This document shows positions 35,111 through 44,996 of a stretch of 64,000 bases of DNA, piece by piece. The DNA lies in assembly GCA_946406115.1 (NCBI GenBank), contig OX291544.1, positions 4,278,001 to 4,342,000 of the forward strand, in the 5' to 3' direction. The position numbers and the translations under genes are program-made. The notes below the pieces were generated by a model. That model was not told the DNA's origin. It saw only the letters and a program-made list of their open reading frames with translations, and ran no database searches. Position 1 is the stretch's first letter; every line of letters begins with the position of its first letter. Origin of the DNA: Apoda limacodes. Its lineage: Eukaryota > Arthropoda > Insecta > Lepidoptera > Limacodidae.

Positions 35111-36547
35111 ATAATTATGGTTATTGGCTTCCAAATCGTAAAAATTTGTGTCAACCCTCTAATTTTGCCGCATGATTGAAAAATCTGAAAAAATCATGAT
35201 AATATGGCTTCTAACACAAACAAACACAACAAAATTTAATTTTTATATATATCCGCAATAATTCTGATTCCACGCAACCCAGTTAGGGTGCGGATATCTT
35301 TAAAAGAATATAGCGTGTATGACAGTAGGTAATTAACATTTATCCTGAATTTATTTACAATTCTCGGGGAACGTTAATCTTTGGTATGTTTTTAACGATA
35401 AGTCAAAAAAAATTAATGCTGAGAGATGGACTGGTGTATACATACTCTTTATAGAAACGCTTGGAGGTACTTTCTGCTGACCTAGAATCATAAATTGTTA
35501 GAAGCAGGGTCTTACATCACACACAAAATTTGAAGCTATATTACTTAAAAAAATTGCGATTACAAACATTATTTTGAAGTTGATAAATATCGATGTATGG
35601 CAGAACATTTTGATTTTCAAGTCGCGTTTTGGGGGAATGGAAAAACGGCCATAAATCTTGACTACAATGGACAATGTTACATGTTTGTACGACTCATTTA
35701 CGCACTTGTCCGGTTTTTCTATAATAATAGGACAGGACAAGACCTATATTAAATATTGGAATATTTCTTTTATCGGTATTACTAACTCCACAAAAGTATT
35801 TATGGTATTTTTTTATTGTGTCTCTTAATAATAGAAAGACGATTTCATTACATTGGTAAATAAAATTCTTGTTTCACCTATATATACAAAAGTACAAAAT
35901 AATATGTTTTCCTTAAATCAGTGAATTGTACGCGTCCTTGTCCTTGTATATGTATACAAATCCTCTCGAATAAAGAGGCAAAGCTTGTCTTATGTAACGC
36001 AAAAGCCTTCTCGTTACGTACTTTACACAAAATGTAGCATTAGGCGCGTCCTTAACGGGAGCTAATCTTTTGAAGGAAAACACAACGTTTCGCTTTAAGC
36101 CATCCCCAATCAGTCAATTAGGTTAAGCTTTTCTCTAAAAAAACAATTTTACCTGAAACATTCTCTCGGCCTGTTAACCTTTTAGCTTCGACCGAGGATT
36201 AGAAAAGTGGAAAAAGAATTTCAATATCCACTCAAATATTCCGAAGCCCGATTGGAGTTTCCTATTGATCCGGGAAAGAAAAACCAATGCTAAATAACGG
36301 CTACCGGTGCGAGTGTGAATTTTTTATAGTGCAGGGTTCCGGCCCCCGGCAGGAAAATACCACCTTTCACTCGAGGGAGAAAGCTAATAAACGTCTCTCG
36401 TTATAACGAAGTTTTGTTGGAAATTGATTGGATGTGGTATGTAACTGCCTTGTTTACGTTTTTGTCAAGTTTAGCTTTTATATAAAAACATATTGTGTAG
36501 GAGTTTTTATTCAGACAATGAATTATTATTAAAATTAGAGTTACAAT
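35111..36547. other. Unassigned, with balanced non-repetitive block at 35930-36410
   Basis: 35930-36410 is compositionally more balanced (GCCCGATTGGAGTTTCC, ACGGCTACCGGTGCGAG, GGGTTCCGGCCCCCGGCAGG) and is not matched elsewhere in the window. It is a candidate for conserved non-coding sequence. No open frame with a domain. Confidence 0.3.
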
Positions 36548-37252
36548 TAAATAAGTAACTGATAACAAAAAAAAATATGATAGGTTTTTATTGTAGCTTA
36601 CCATCCATTAATTACATAATCTTTTTTAACTGTCGGTATGAACATAAATGATATTCAACAAACTATCTGCAAGTATGATGTCGAGCACCGCTCTACCGCC
36701 TATTTGTAAATTTACTTTATTTTAAATCTTGCATTATCAATTTTATTGTTTGTTAAATAAATAATCCTATAATTAACTACAATTAAATTTGCATTATTGG
36801 TAGTTGATTGCTTTTTTATCATATCCTATGTCCCCTTGATTTTCTTCTTAGCTTCATGACATTCGCCGGTACACTAGCGCCATCTGTTGGTTCACAGGGG
36901 TCCGTCAAGTAAACACAATAATAAAACAGACTGCAACTCTAAGTAGCCGGTAAAGCCAGAAATACCCGCGAAGGCTTTTAATTTATACGGGTCGGTGTAT
37001 TTCTTTCATTTATTATGCAAAATGTCGACGCTTAGCGTTTTCTTCAGACTTAGATTCAATGTAGGTATCTGTAATTACAACACTATGTTAATAAAACTAC
37101 TTGAGACATTTTGTACGCAAATTGACTCGAAATTCTTGAAATTATAATCAATGTTTTTGAACCGATGACTTCAGCATTTGTAGTGTATTCCTGTTACTTA
37201 AAGTAATAATTAATACTTATTGCCTATAGTTTATATATAAATATACTAATAT
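36548..37252 (+). repeat. Left arm of 705 bp inverted repeat
   Basis: This 705 bp segment is repeated inverted at 38308-39012. Every pair of positions sums to 75560, so there is no net insertion or deletion over the whole length. I see only a handful of substitutions (for example AACTACAATT versus AACTATAATT, GTAGTTGATTG versus GTAGTTTATTG, and AAACTACTTG versus AAATGACTTG). Inside it are GCGCCATCTGTTGG and GTCGACGCTTAGCG. No open frame with a domain. The near identity implies a recent origin. Confidence 0.95.
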
Positions 37253-37539
37253 TAGAAAGAGGTGATTTTTTTTCGTTTGTGTATAGGGGATGGTATTTTA
37301 CTGAAATACTGAACTGATTTTAAAACCTCTCTCCCTAATAGGAAATTACTGACTAATTTTAACTAATAAACAACAGTTTTAAATTTTTTTTTTACTTCTC
37401 ATGCTATAAAAGTGCGTCATGTCCATGTCAATGTATCATTATAGTCTCCAGGGATTAAAAAATTTTTTTTTTTTTAATTTTCATCTTAGCCTTTTAAAAG
37501 ACCATGGACTGAGCCATGCATTATATTGTCATTTTAGTC

Positions 37540-37920
37540 TAGACTAGACTTTGCCAGCGGCTCTGCCCGCCCTAAATTTGTTTTTCGGTGTGGGATTCTT
37601 ACAACTACTTGATTATACTAATGAAGTTTGCTATAGCAAGCTATAGCTGCAGCTGCAGCTATGGTTCGTTGGTGGAATTCGGTTTTAGTGTTTAGTAACA
37701 TAATATCCACTGCGTTATCAAACAATATTTTTTTTTATTCTAAACCCAAAGATAAAAGTCATCATTCGGGTATGCATATGTCATTCTGAATTAGAAAACA
37801 ATATGCGTTGAAATGTACAAGAGACGTTTTTATAGGCCTCAAAAAGTATTTTAACCCGAGTAACAAACTTTATAGTTATTCCCGTGGGAACATTTGAATT
37901 TATTCCAGGACCTAACCTAT
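37540..37920 (+). repeat. Family B SINE-like repeat with internal insertion
   Basis: ACTAGACTTTGCCAGCGGCT, CTGCCCGCCCTAAATTTG, GAAGTTTGCTATAGCAAGC, then, after about 170 bp of foreign AT-rich DNA (about 37690-37860), TATAGTTATTCCCGTGGGAA, ATTCCAGGACCTAACCTATA. The 3' tail (ATAATATTAGTAGGAT) is absent, so it is interrupted and truncated. It sits in the loop of the large inverted repeat. Confidence 0.75.
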
Positions 37921-37961
37921 ATGTGTACAATACAATAACAACACTACTGGTGCTTGGCGTT

Positions 37962-38147
37962 CGTTATATGTATGCGTCAGTACCTTTGACCACAATATAT
38001 GTATGTATCCACGTTATATGTGTGCGTCAGAACCTTTGTTCACAATATATGTATGCGTCCACTACATATGTATGCGTCAGTACCTTTGTCAACAATATAT
38101 GAATGCTTCCACGTTATATGTATGCGTCAGTACTTCTGTCCACAAGA
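37962..38147. repeat. 50 bp minisatellite, 3.7 units
   Basis: Units start at 37962, 38012, 38062 and 38112, each beginning CGTTATATGTATGCGTCAG (or CTACATATG..). Each unit is itself a pair of ~25 bp halves, both carrying ATATGTATGCGTC. The copies differ by a few bases. The plus-strand open frame through it is a chance translation, since the 50 bp period changes frame each unit. Confidence 0.9.
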
Positions 38148-38155
38148 ATAAATAA

Positions 38156-38297
38156 TTTAAAAAAAAGTAAAGCCACTAATCTTTACTACAATACAAATTG
38201 AGATGAAGATGAACATGACTATTTATTTAAGAAAGTAAAAATGTGAATGCGCCCGCTGCACAAATGTGAATGCACCCGCTGCACAAATGTGAATGCA
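38156..38297 (+). repeat. 142 bp direct repeat, copy 1
   Basis: TTTAAAAAAAAGTAAAGCC through GTGAATGCA. The same 142 bases recur at 39027-39168 at a constant offset of 871, apparently without differences. It contains two and a half copies of a 23 bp unit AAATGTGAATGC(G/A)CCCGCTGCAC. Its right end touches the right arm of the large inverted repeat across a ~10 bp junction. Confidence 0.95.
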
Positions 38298-38307
38298 AAT
38301 TGAATGC

Positions 38308-39012
38308 ATATTAGTATATTTATATATAAACTATAGGCAATAAGTATTAATTATTACTTTAAGTAACAGGAATACACTACAAATGCTGAAGTCATCGGTT
38401 CAAAAACATTGATTATAATTTCAAGAATTTCGAGTCAATTTGCGTACAAAATGTCTCAAGTCATTTTATTAACATAGTGTTGTAATTACAGATACCTACA
38501 TTGAATCTAAGTCTGAAGAAAACGCTAAGCGTCGACATTTTGCATAATAAATGAAAGAAATACACCGACCCGTATAAATTAAAAGCCTTCGCGGGTATTT
38601 CTGGCTTTACCGGCTACTTAGAGTTGCAGTCTGTTTTATTATTGTGTTTACTTGACGGACCCCTGTGAACCAACAGATGGCGCTAGTGTACCGGCGAATG
38701 TCATGAAGCTAAGAAGAAAATCAAGGGGACATAGGATATGATAAAAAAGCAATAAACTACCAATAATGCAAATTTAATTATAGTTAATTATAGGATTATT
38801 TATTTAACAAACAATAAAATTGATAATGCAAGATTTAAAATAAAGTAAATTTACAAATAGGCGGTAGAGCGGTGCTCGACATCATACTTGCAGATAGTTT
38901 GTTGAATATCATTTATGTTCATACCGACAGTTAAAAAAGATTATGTAATTAATGGATGGTAAGCTACAATAAAAACCTATCATATTTTTTTTTGTTATCA
39001 GTTACTTATTTA
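38308..39012 (-). repeat. Right arm of 705 bp inverted repeat
   Basis: Inverted copy of 36548-37252 without net indel. It lies exactly between the two copies of the 142 bp direct repeat, with junction spacers of ~10 and ~14 bp (AATTGAATGC on the left, TTGATTTTTTTGAT on the right). This position shows that the right arm, not the left, is the inserted copy. Confidence 0.95.
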
Positions 39013-39026
39013 TTGATTTTTTTGAT

Positions 39027-39178
39027 TTTAAAAAAAAGTAAAGCCACTAATCTTTACTACAATACAAATTGAGATGAAGATGAACATGACTATTTATTTA
39101 AGAAAGTAAAAATGTGAATGCGCCCGCTGCACAAATGTGAATGCACCCGCTGCACAAATGTGAATGCACCCGCTGCAC
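39027..39178 (+). repeat. 142 bp direct repeat, copy 2, with 23 bp x3 tandem
   Basis: It matches 38156-38297 and then continues to complete a third unit of the 23 bp tandem AAATGTGAATGC(G/A)CCCGCTGCAC (39110-39178). The sequence following (AAATACAAACAAGATGG) is probably the original flank of this locus before the duplication. Confidence 0.95.
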
Positions 39179-40044
39179 AAATACAAACAAGATGGATCAA
39201 TTTGCCGAAGAAAAACTTTATGTTGATTTTTTTAAAAATTGTTTCAACTGTAGGTCCCAGAGGGCATTTTTAATTTTTAATAAAATATACGTTGTCTTAA
39301 TTTAGTATGTAGGTATTTTTTTTCTCGCACTCGAAGTGAAAAGCACTAAAACACATACTCCGTTCTACAGCATAGCCTAAACATCTTGTATGTATGGGTC
39401 GTTGTAATATCTTATTAAATAATCTATTAATATTTTATTTTTATATTTGACAGGAGTGGGGCCGAATTCAAGAATTTTGATTTTTTGGTGGAGAATTTAA
39501 GCTTTGATTTTTGTGTGACTTATAAAGTCTTTATAATTAATTCAAGTATATTTCATTTTTAATTAATTCAAGTTGATTTTCACAAATAATTTGAAACACT
39601 TATAATAACGACTTCACAATGTTAGCATCAGACATAAATATCTGTTTAGTATAACCGTAGTGAGTCTCACTGTGCCTGTGCCTGTGGTTGTGGCCTGCAC
39701 GGTTAATGCATCATCAATCATAAATCTTGGCACATCAATAGCAAGAGCAAATACTCCTTGTAACTGGTTCTCGCTACAAATCGATTTAATCCGAATAGAT
39801 TTATACCTTAATATAATTTATTGCTTTCTCGCTAAGAGCTGAATAGATGGTTATTTTGAATCGAAATACTCGTTATTTTTGTTGCATTTACTGAGTTTAT
39901 TTACATTTCAAAATTCAATTACAATTGCTTTTGGCTCAGAATATTCTAACTCTATAACAATGGGTACTTTAGAAAAAATTTTAGGATTAAGGTATTATTA
40001 TCCACTATCTTTTACCATCTGCTTAGTTTTGTTTCCTTTCCTTA
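39179..40044. other. Unassigned AT-rich stretch
   Basis: No gene recognised. Short frames at 39660-39842 and 39879-40094 lack domains, and the second runs into a repeat. Confidence 0.35.
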
Positions 40045-40232
40045 TCAGCCTCATACGTCTCTATTGTTGGGACACAGCCTACGAGTACTCCTAACCGAAG
40101 GTGATCTGGGCCATTAGTCCACACACGCGGGCTCAGTGCGAAATGTGGACTTCACATATTTTTTTTTTGTCGTATGCAGGTTTTCTCGCGATATTATTCC
40201 TCACTAAAAAGTCAGTGGTGGTGTGAATAATC
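40045..40232 (+). repeat. Family D repeat, best copy
   Basis: TATCAGCCTCATACGTCTCT, ATTGTTGGGACACAGCC, CACACACGCGGGCTCAGTGC, GTATGCAGGTTTTCTCGCG, ACTAAAAAGTCAGTGGTG follow the order of the lepidopteran repeat CACTGCTGGGCACAGGCC..GGGCCCAGTGCGG..GCAGGTTTCCTCACGATG..AAAGC(T/C)CGTGGT. About 188 bp. It lies head to tail against the LINE at 40233-41465, which is on the other strand. Confidence 0.75.
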
Positions 40233-41465
40233 AATGTAGTTTAAAAATAAAAAAAGAGAGTTCCGTCCCCAGTCAAAGACCTTGGACAGAGTGGTCTCGA
40301 TTTGAGACACAAGCTCTCTACGCTTTTCCTCTTTAACGGAACGGGGGATGCTGACACGACCCGTGTAATAAGCGCCTTCAGTACTGGCATTTGCATAGCA
40401 ATGTATGTTGTTGATGTCCATATATGTCATTGATATGCAGTAGAAACAACGTAGGAGACAGCACAGAGCCTTGCGAGACAGCAGCATTAATGTCATTGCT
40501 ATCAGAGCAACTACTGTCAACTGCGGCTCGTATGCGTCTTTGGGACAAAAAACTAGCCACCCATTTGCGCAAACCCTTGGGCACTCCGTAATTTGGTAAC
40601 TTCGATAAAAACCCCGGTGCCAGACTTGATCTAACGCCTTCGCTATGTCCGGGCTACATGCCAATGCCTCCCCCTGACTCTCAATGGCTAGTGCCCATCA
40701 GTGTGTGAGATACACTAGAAGGTCACCAGTCAAGCGACCGCGTCGAAAGCCATATTGACGTTCACTGACCGGGTCGTGTTTTTCTAGGTATCTAAGAAAC
40801 TGTGTGTTTTTATTTCTTTACCAGGTCGTGTTTTTATATGTATCTTAGAAGCTGTGTGTTAATCACATTAACTTAGAGGAGGGAAGTATGAGCGATAGGC
40901 CTATAATTTGATTGATCTGATCTATCACCATATTTGGGCACCGGATGCACATTCGCAGTCTTCCATGAAGACGGAAATTGCCTAGTGTGGTAGAAAGCAA
41001 GAGGCGCGTGAGTATAGGACATAACTCAGGAGCACATTGTTTTAGCACCATTGCTGGTATATCGTCTGACCCACTTGACTTATAAACATCTAGAGATAGC
41101 AGCGCCCACCGAACCTCCCGCTATGTTATAGAGATTTCCGGCATGGTCTTACCGCACCACGGTATAGTAGGTGGCACAGCGCCTTCGTCGTTCATATTCG
41201 AGTTAGAGGCAAAGAGACGGCCCAGTAGATCGGCAGTGTAGATCAGTAGTTTTTCTTTTGCACTATTGGCCAAGTCACCATCGATCTTTTGCAGTGGTGG
41301 TACGACGACAGTCACTGACAAAAGTTTCCTTCGGCAACTTTAGCAAGCGACCAGAAAGCAAGGCTCCCACAGGGGTAGCTCACAAGTCTCCCACCTATTT
41401 TGCCGATGAATTGCAATCTAGTTCTGGCAGTTACTTTCTTACTGATCCTCGAGGCATCATTTAAT
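40233..41465 (-). pseudogene. Jockey/CR1-type LINE ORF2, reverse transcriptase with multiple breaks
   Basis: On the minus strand, pieces in several frames follow the order of one ORF2: VVPPLQKIDGDLANSAKEK, LFASNSNMNDEGAVPPTIPW, IPAMVLKQCAPELCPILTRL, DIAKALDQVWHRGF (RT motif A, the Asp of DIAKAF.D kept), GLRKWVASFLSQRRIRAAVD, AVSQGSVLSPTLFLLHINDI (motif B), then HCYANASTEGAYYTGRVSIP. In the last piece the catalytic YADD box reads YANA, so both aspartates are lost. VSQIETTLSKVFDWGRN follows. The N-terminal endonuclease and the 3' end are missing. Dead copy. Confidence 0.85.
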
Positions 41466-41646
41466 TATTTAACTATAGTTCGTTCGTGGAATGTGGTCAT
41501 ATTCATGTATTCCGGCAGGAACTTTTAAATTTTCCGGGATAAAAAGTAGCACTTCAACCATCTTAATGCCAAAATTCAGCTCAATTGATTGCTCCTTTGC
41601 GGCCTGATTAAATTTCACATTTATAATATTTATAGGAGTAGGATAA
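41466..41646 (+). repeat. Family B repeat, 5'-truncated
   Basis: AACTATAGTTCGTTCGTGGA, TATTCCGGCAGGAAC, TTTTCCGGGATAAAAAGTAG, then CACATTTATAATATTTATAG, GAGTAGGATA. It begins in mid-element directly at the LINE's edge. Confidence 0.75.
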
Positions 41647-41986
41647 ATAATAATTTATAATAGTGTGTGTCGGTTTAAAAAAATGGTTAAATTTAAATTT
41701 GTATCCTACTAAATACTAAAACCTAACATCAGGTTGTCTACGTTATTATTAATCGTCATTATTCAATACTTTTAGGAAATGTTGGAAAGTAAGTAAATAT
41801 TCATTCGCTAAGATTACGTCATTTATACAGAATTCTTGCTAAATTAGTCATGCATGTACTAACTTAACCAGGAGTGCATAACTCTTATGTTGGTATTTTT
41901 TAATATCTGAGTAATGCAATACTGAATAAATGCTATTTTCGTGCATTGCCCACTTAACAATACATTATATATATTTTTAAATGTTG

Positions 41987-42564
41987 TATTGTCTGTTATT
42001 TGTGGCAAAATGTCATACTTATCTGGTAGGGCTATTAGCCCATGACACCAAATTATAATTTACTAGACCTTGCCCGCGGCTCCGCCCACCCTAAATTTGG
42101 TTAATGGCGTAGGATTCTTACGGCAACTCCTTGATTATACTAAAGAAGTTTGTTATAGCCAGCTATAGCTGCAGCTATGGTTCGTTCGTGGAATTCGGTT
42201 ATAGTTACTCCCGTGGGAACTTTTGAATTTCCCGGGATAAAAAGTAGCCTTTGTCCTTTTCCGTATATTTGACTATCTCTGTGTGCAAAATTTCAGCTCA
42301 TTTAAATGCTCCCAGTGAAGCAAGATTAAGTAACAAACGTGACAGTTATTCCCGCGGGAACTTTTGAATTTTCCGGAATGAAAAATAGCCTATGTCCTTC
42401 CCTAGGAGTCAGACAAATTTCATCAAAATCAGTTGAGCGGTTCCCGATCCATCCAGTGGTTGAAGCGTGACAAACAACCAAACATCCAAACTTTCGCATT
42501 TATAATATTAATGGGATAGCTGGTAATTAATGAATTTTGCTAGCGACCTGCCCTGCCTGCCTGC
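41987..42564 (+). repeat. Tandem segmental duplication, unit 1, containing a dimeric family B repeat
   Basis: TATTGTCTGTTATTTGTGGC, AAAATG(T/C)CATACTTATCTGG, GGGCTATTAGCCCATGACAC precede a family B element (42058-42516) and recur 578 bp later before the next one. The B element here holds the TTCCCG(C/T)GGGAAC..TAAAAAGTAGCC block twice (about 42208 and 42348), so it is dimeric. Its tail CATTTATAATATTAATGGGA is intact. Confidence 0.85.
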
Positions 42565-43012
42565 TATTGTCTGTTATTTGTGGCAAAATGCCATACTTAT
42601 CTGGTAGGGCTATTAGCCCATGACACCAAATTATAATGTACTAGACCTTGCCCGCGGCTCCACCCTGCCCTAAATTTGGTTATTGGCGTGGGACTTCTTT
42701 ATTAAATCTCAGTACTGATACTGTGATTTACTCCTTAATTACCCCGCGCTAAATTCGGTTATCGGCGCTTGTGATTTAGTCCTTAATTACACTAATGAAG
42801 TTTGCTATATCAAGCTGTAGCTATAGCTATAGTTCGTTTAAGCTCGGTTATAGTTATTCCCGCGGGAATATGCTATTTCAGGACCTAACCTATATGTATG
42901 CCAACTTTCATTGCCATCCGTCCAGTGGTTGAGGCGTGAAGGAGTAACAAACATACACACTTACACACTCACAAACTTTCGGCTTTATAATATTAATGGG
43001 ATAAAGGGATAA
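42565..43012 (+). repeat. Tandem segmental duplication, unit 2, with family B repeat
   Basis: The first ~95 bp match 41987-42082 with only a couple of changes, including the flank ahead of the SINE and its first bases (CTAGACCTTGCCCGCGGCTC). The B element (42638-43004) is then rearranged internally. It has ATCTCAGTACTGATACTGTG and a partly repeated head (GCGCTAAATTCGGTTATCGG), and ends TTTATAATATTAATGGGATA. Because flank and SINE are copied together, duplication came after SINE insertion. Confidence 0.8.
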
Positions 43013-44040
43013 TGGGACCAGCGGCCCGTCCCAGCTTCACACAGGTATACTTTTATTTTTTAAATATGTTTGGATAAATGTAGAGTAAATGTATCTTTAT
43101 GCATAACGTGTTTGTTTTTTTTTTTAATTACAATTTATAATTTTATCCATAATCTATTTTTATTCTCACAGTTTTTTTTTGAAAAAGTCAAAATATACAA
43201 CGTCGGATGCGTCCGCTGCGCAGGGAGGGTGCAGGGCGCCGACCGCGCGTATGAGCCGATCATGGCGCGGCGGCGGCGTTTGTTTTTCTTAAGTATTTTG
43301 TTTAGATTGACATTTTTAAATTCGTAATATCTTTTAAGGGCCCTATAGCAGCTAACTAGCGCCGCCATTGGATATTATTTAATTTCGCTTCGCACAAAGC
43401 ATATTTAAAAAAATGTACTACATAGAAGTCATAAAACTAGTCGTAAACTGTATTTAGAACCTTTTGTATTATTCCTGGAAAACATCTGTAAGCTTTATTT
43501 AGCTTTTGTGCTAAATGTGGCCACTTTTGGCAAAAATATCAAGTTCAACTCACATATGTATTTTAGGAACATTACAAAACGTTTTTAATATAGCTTATAG
43601 CAGGTGTTACAATTTCTATGTTTTAAATTTTTGTAACAATCTTTGTACGAAGTGGAAATAAATAATGTTCCATGGCGGCGCTATTTAGCGGCGCAAGGAA
43701 TGTACGATTTGAATAATTCAAAAAGTAATCTACAGGTATTGAAACAGTCTTAAATTTATTTGAATAGGGATTAAATCAAAGGTATATAACATGGTCTGAT
43801 TCTGGTCGGCATTTCTATCAACTTTTTAAATGTATAAAAGTAGTTATAGTGACATAACTACAATACCATTTGTTTGACACCAATGGTATTGCGAAGTTTT
43901 TTTATAGATATTGATACGTTCTTTAATGTTGTGAAACATTTTTTTGTTCTATCATCAATAGTTGTCGTAGCCCATGCGATGAAAGACATTTTATGGCAAT
44001 TTTTTTTACACCTTGGGTTACATTATTGAAGTTTTAGTAG
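43013..44040. other. Unassigned, with GC-rich islet at 43203-43285
   Basis: ATGCGTCCGCTGCGCAGGGA, GGTGCAGGGCGCCGACCGCG and ATGGCGCGGCGGCGGCG stand out sharply from AT-rich surroundings. Frames over it on both strands have no recognisable domain. A second GC word cluster, CCATGGCGGCGCTATTTAGC, GGCGCAAGG, lies at 43671-43700. It could be a promoter-like islet or part of an unclassified repeat. Confidence 0.3.
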
Positions 44041-44205
44041 GGATTCCTAATTTTTACTAGTAATAAATATAGCCTATGTTACTAAGGAATAATGTAGTAT
44101 TCTAATTGTGAAATAATTTTTAAATCGGTCCAGTAGTTTTTGAGTGTATTTGTACAAACATACAGAAATACAAATTTTTCCGCTTTATATTAGTGTAGAT
44201 TTAAG
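44041..44205 (+). repeat. LINE/SINE tail fragment
   Basis: AATATAGCCTATGTTACTAA, AAATCGGTCCAGTAGTTTTT, GAGTGTATTTGTACAAACAT and CGCTTTATATTAGTGTAGAT correspond to the 3' tail type TAGCCTATG..AATCGGTCCAGTAGTTT..AAACATACA..TTTATAATATTAGTGTAGAT of lepidopteran non-LTR elements. Confidence 0.65.
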
Positions 44206-44425
44206 ATGCTATACCTAATTTTTTTTTTTTTGGCAAATGTTTCTCCGGATCTGAACAGATCCGACTAATATTTAACAAATGTGTTCTTCGGGATATGGTT
44301 AAGAACCTGAAAAACGTGAAAGCACGATAAATGAACTTTTTTCGATAGAAATAAATCCTAAACTGACCTACTTTCTCTGTTTATTTAAAACTTTTGGCAC
44401 ACAAATGTTCAAAGTTCTAAGTGCT

Positions 44426-44642
44426 CTTAGTTTACAACTTTGCTAAAGCATAGCCGTGATAGTACTTTAGAACCTGAGAAATTTTTGATTACAATGATGC
44501 GTAATAAACAATTAATTCATTTCATGTATTTCAATGAAAATTTCAGTGAGTTGAGATGTAACTGCACTACTCACGCACGCTCAGTTATATATCGCATTAT
44601 CCTTTTTATTCAGGTTGTTTGTCACATAGTACTGCCTCTTAA
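44426..44642 (+). repeat. Family G2 TTAA-ended repeat, copy 2
   Basis: AAAGCATAGCCGTGATAGTA, CTGCACTACTCACGCACGCT, CAGTTATATATCGCATTATC and TACTGCCTCTTAA match 19826-20055 in order and spacing. Both end CTGCCTC|TTAA. The 75-residue plus-strand frame here is not a gene. Confidence 0.65.
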
Positions 44643-44836
44643 TTATTTTTCACAGACATGTTTTTAACCTATACTTTTCATTATACGAAAATAGCAAAAG
44701 TCGTCGTGCCATTGCAAAGATTTGTTGAAAAGTGGTGTATCAATGTGTACTCGGGAAGTAAATAAGATTGAGTGATTGAAAAATTGTTGAACTGTCCACG
44801 TCTGAAGTTTGAATATTGTTTCCAATAGGCGAACGT

Positions 44837-44996
44837 AACAACTGGGGCACAAGTTCCCCTAGCTACATAACAACTGGGGCACAAGTTCCCCTAGCTACAT
44901 AACAACTGGGGCACAAGTTCCCCTAGCTACATAACAACTGGGGCACAAGTTCCCCTAGCTACATAACAACTGGGGCACAAGTTCCCCTAGCTACAT
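44837..44996. repeat. 32 bp tandem repeat, five exact units
   Basis: Units of AACAACTGGGGCACAAGTTC..CCCTAGCTACAT start at 44837, 44869, 44901, 44933 and 44965 and are identical to each other. Within each unit AACT..AGTT and GGGG..CCCC are inverted, so every unit can form a short hairpin. The period is not a multiple of three, so the minus-strand frames crossing it are not genes. Exact identity points to very recent expansion. There are no spacers, hence this is not a CRISPR array. Confidence 0.97.

Noticed and set aside
38308..39012. Right arm as a transposon with 142 bp target-site duplication
   Set aside because: No transposon class makes a 142 bp target duplication, and the arm's ends show no terminal repeats or poly-A; a template-switch duplication fits better.
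43070..43368. Overlapping 85- and 77-residue open frames on both strands
   Set aside because: They are caused by the GC-rich islet, which lacks stop codons; the translations are arginine-rich low complexity with no domain.
44837..44996. CRISPR-like array
   Set aside because: The five units are contiguous with no spacers, and the context is an animal genome; it is a simple tandem repeat.
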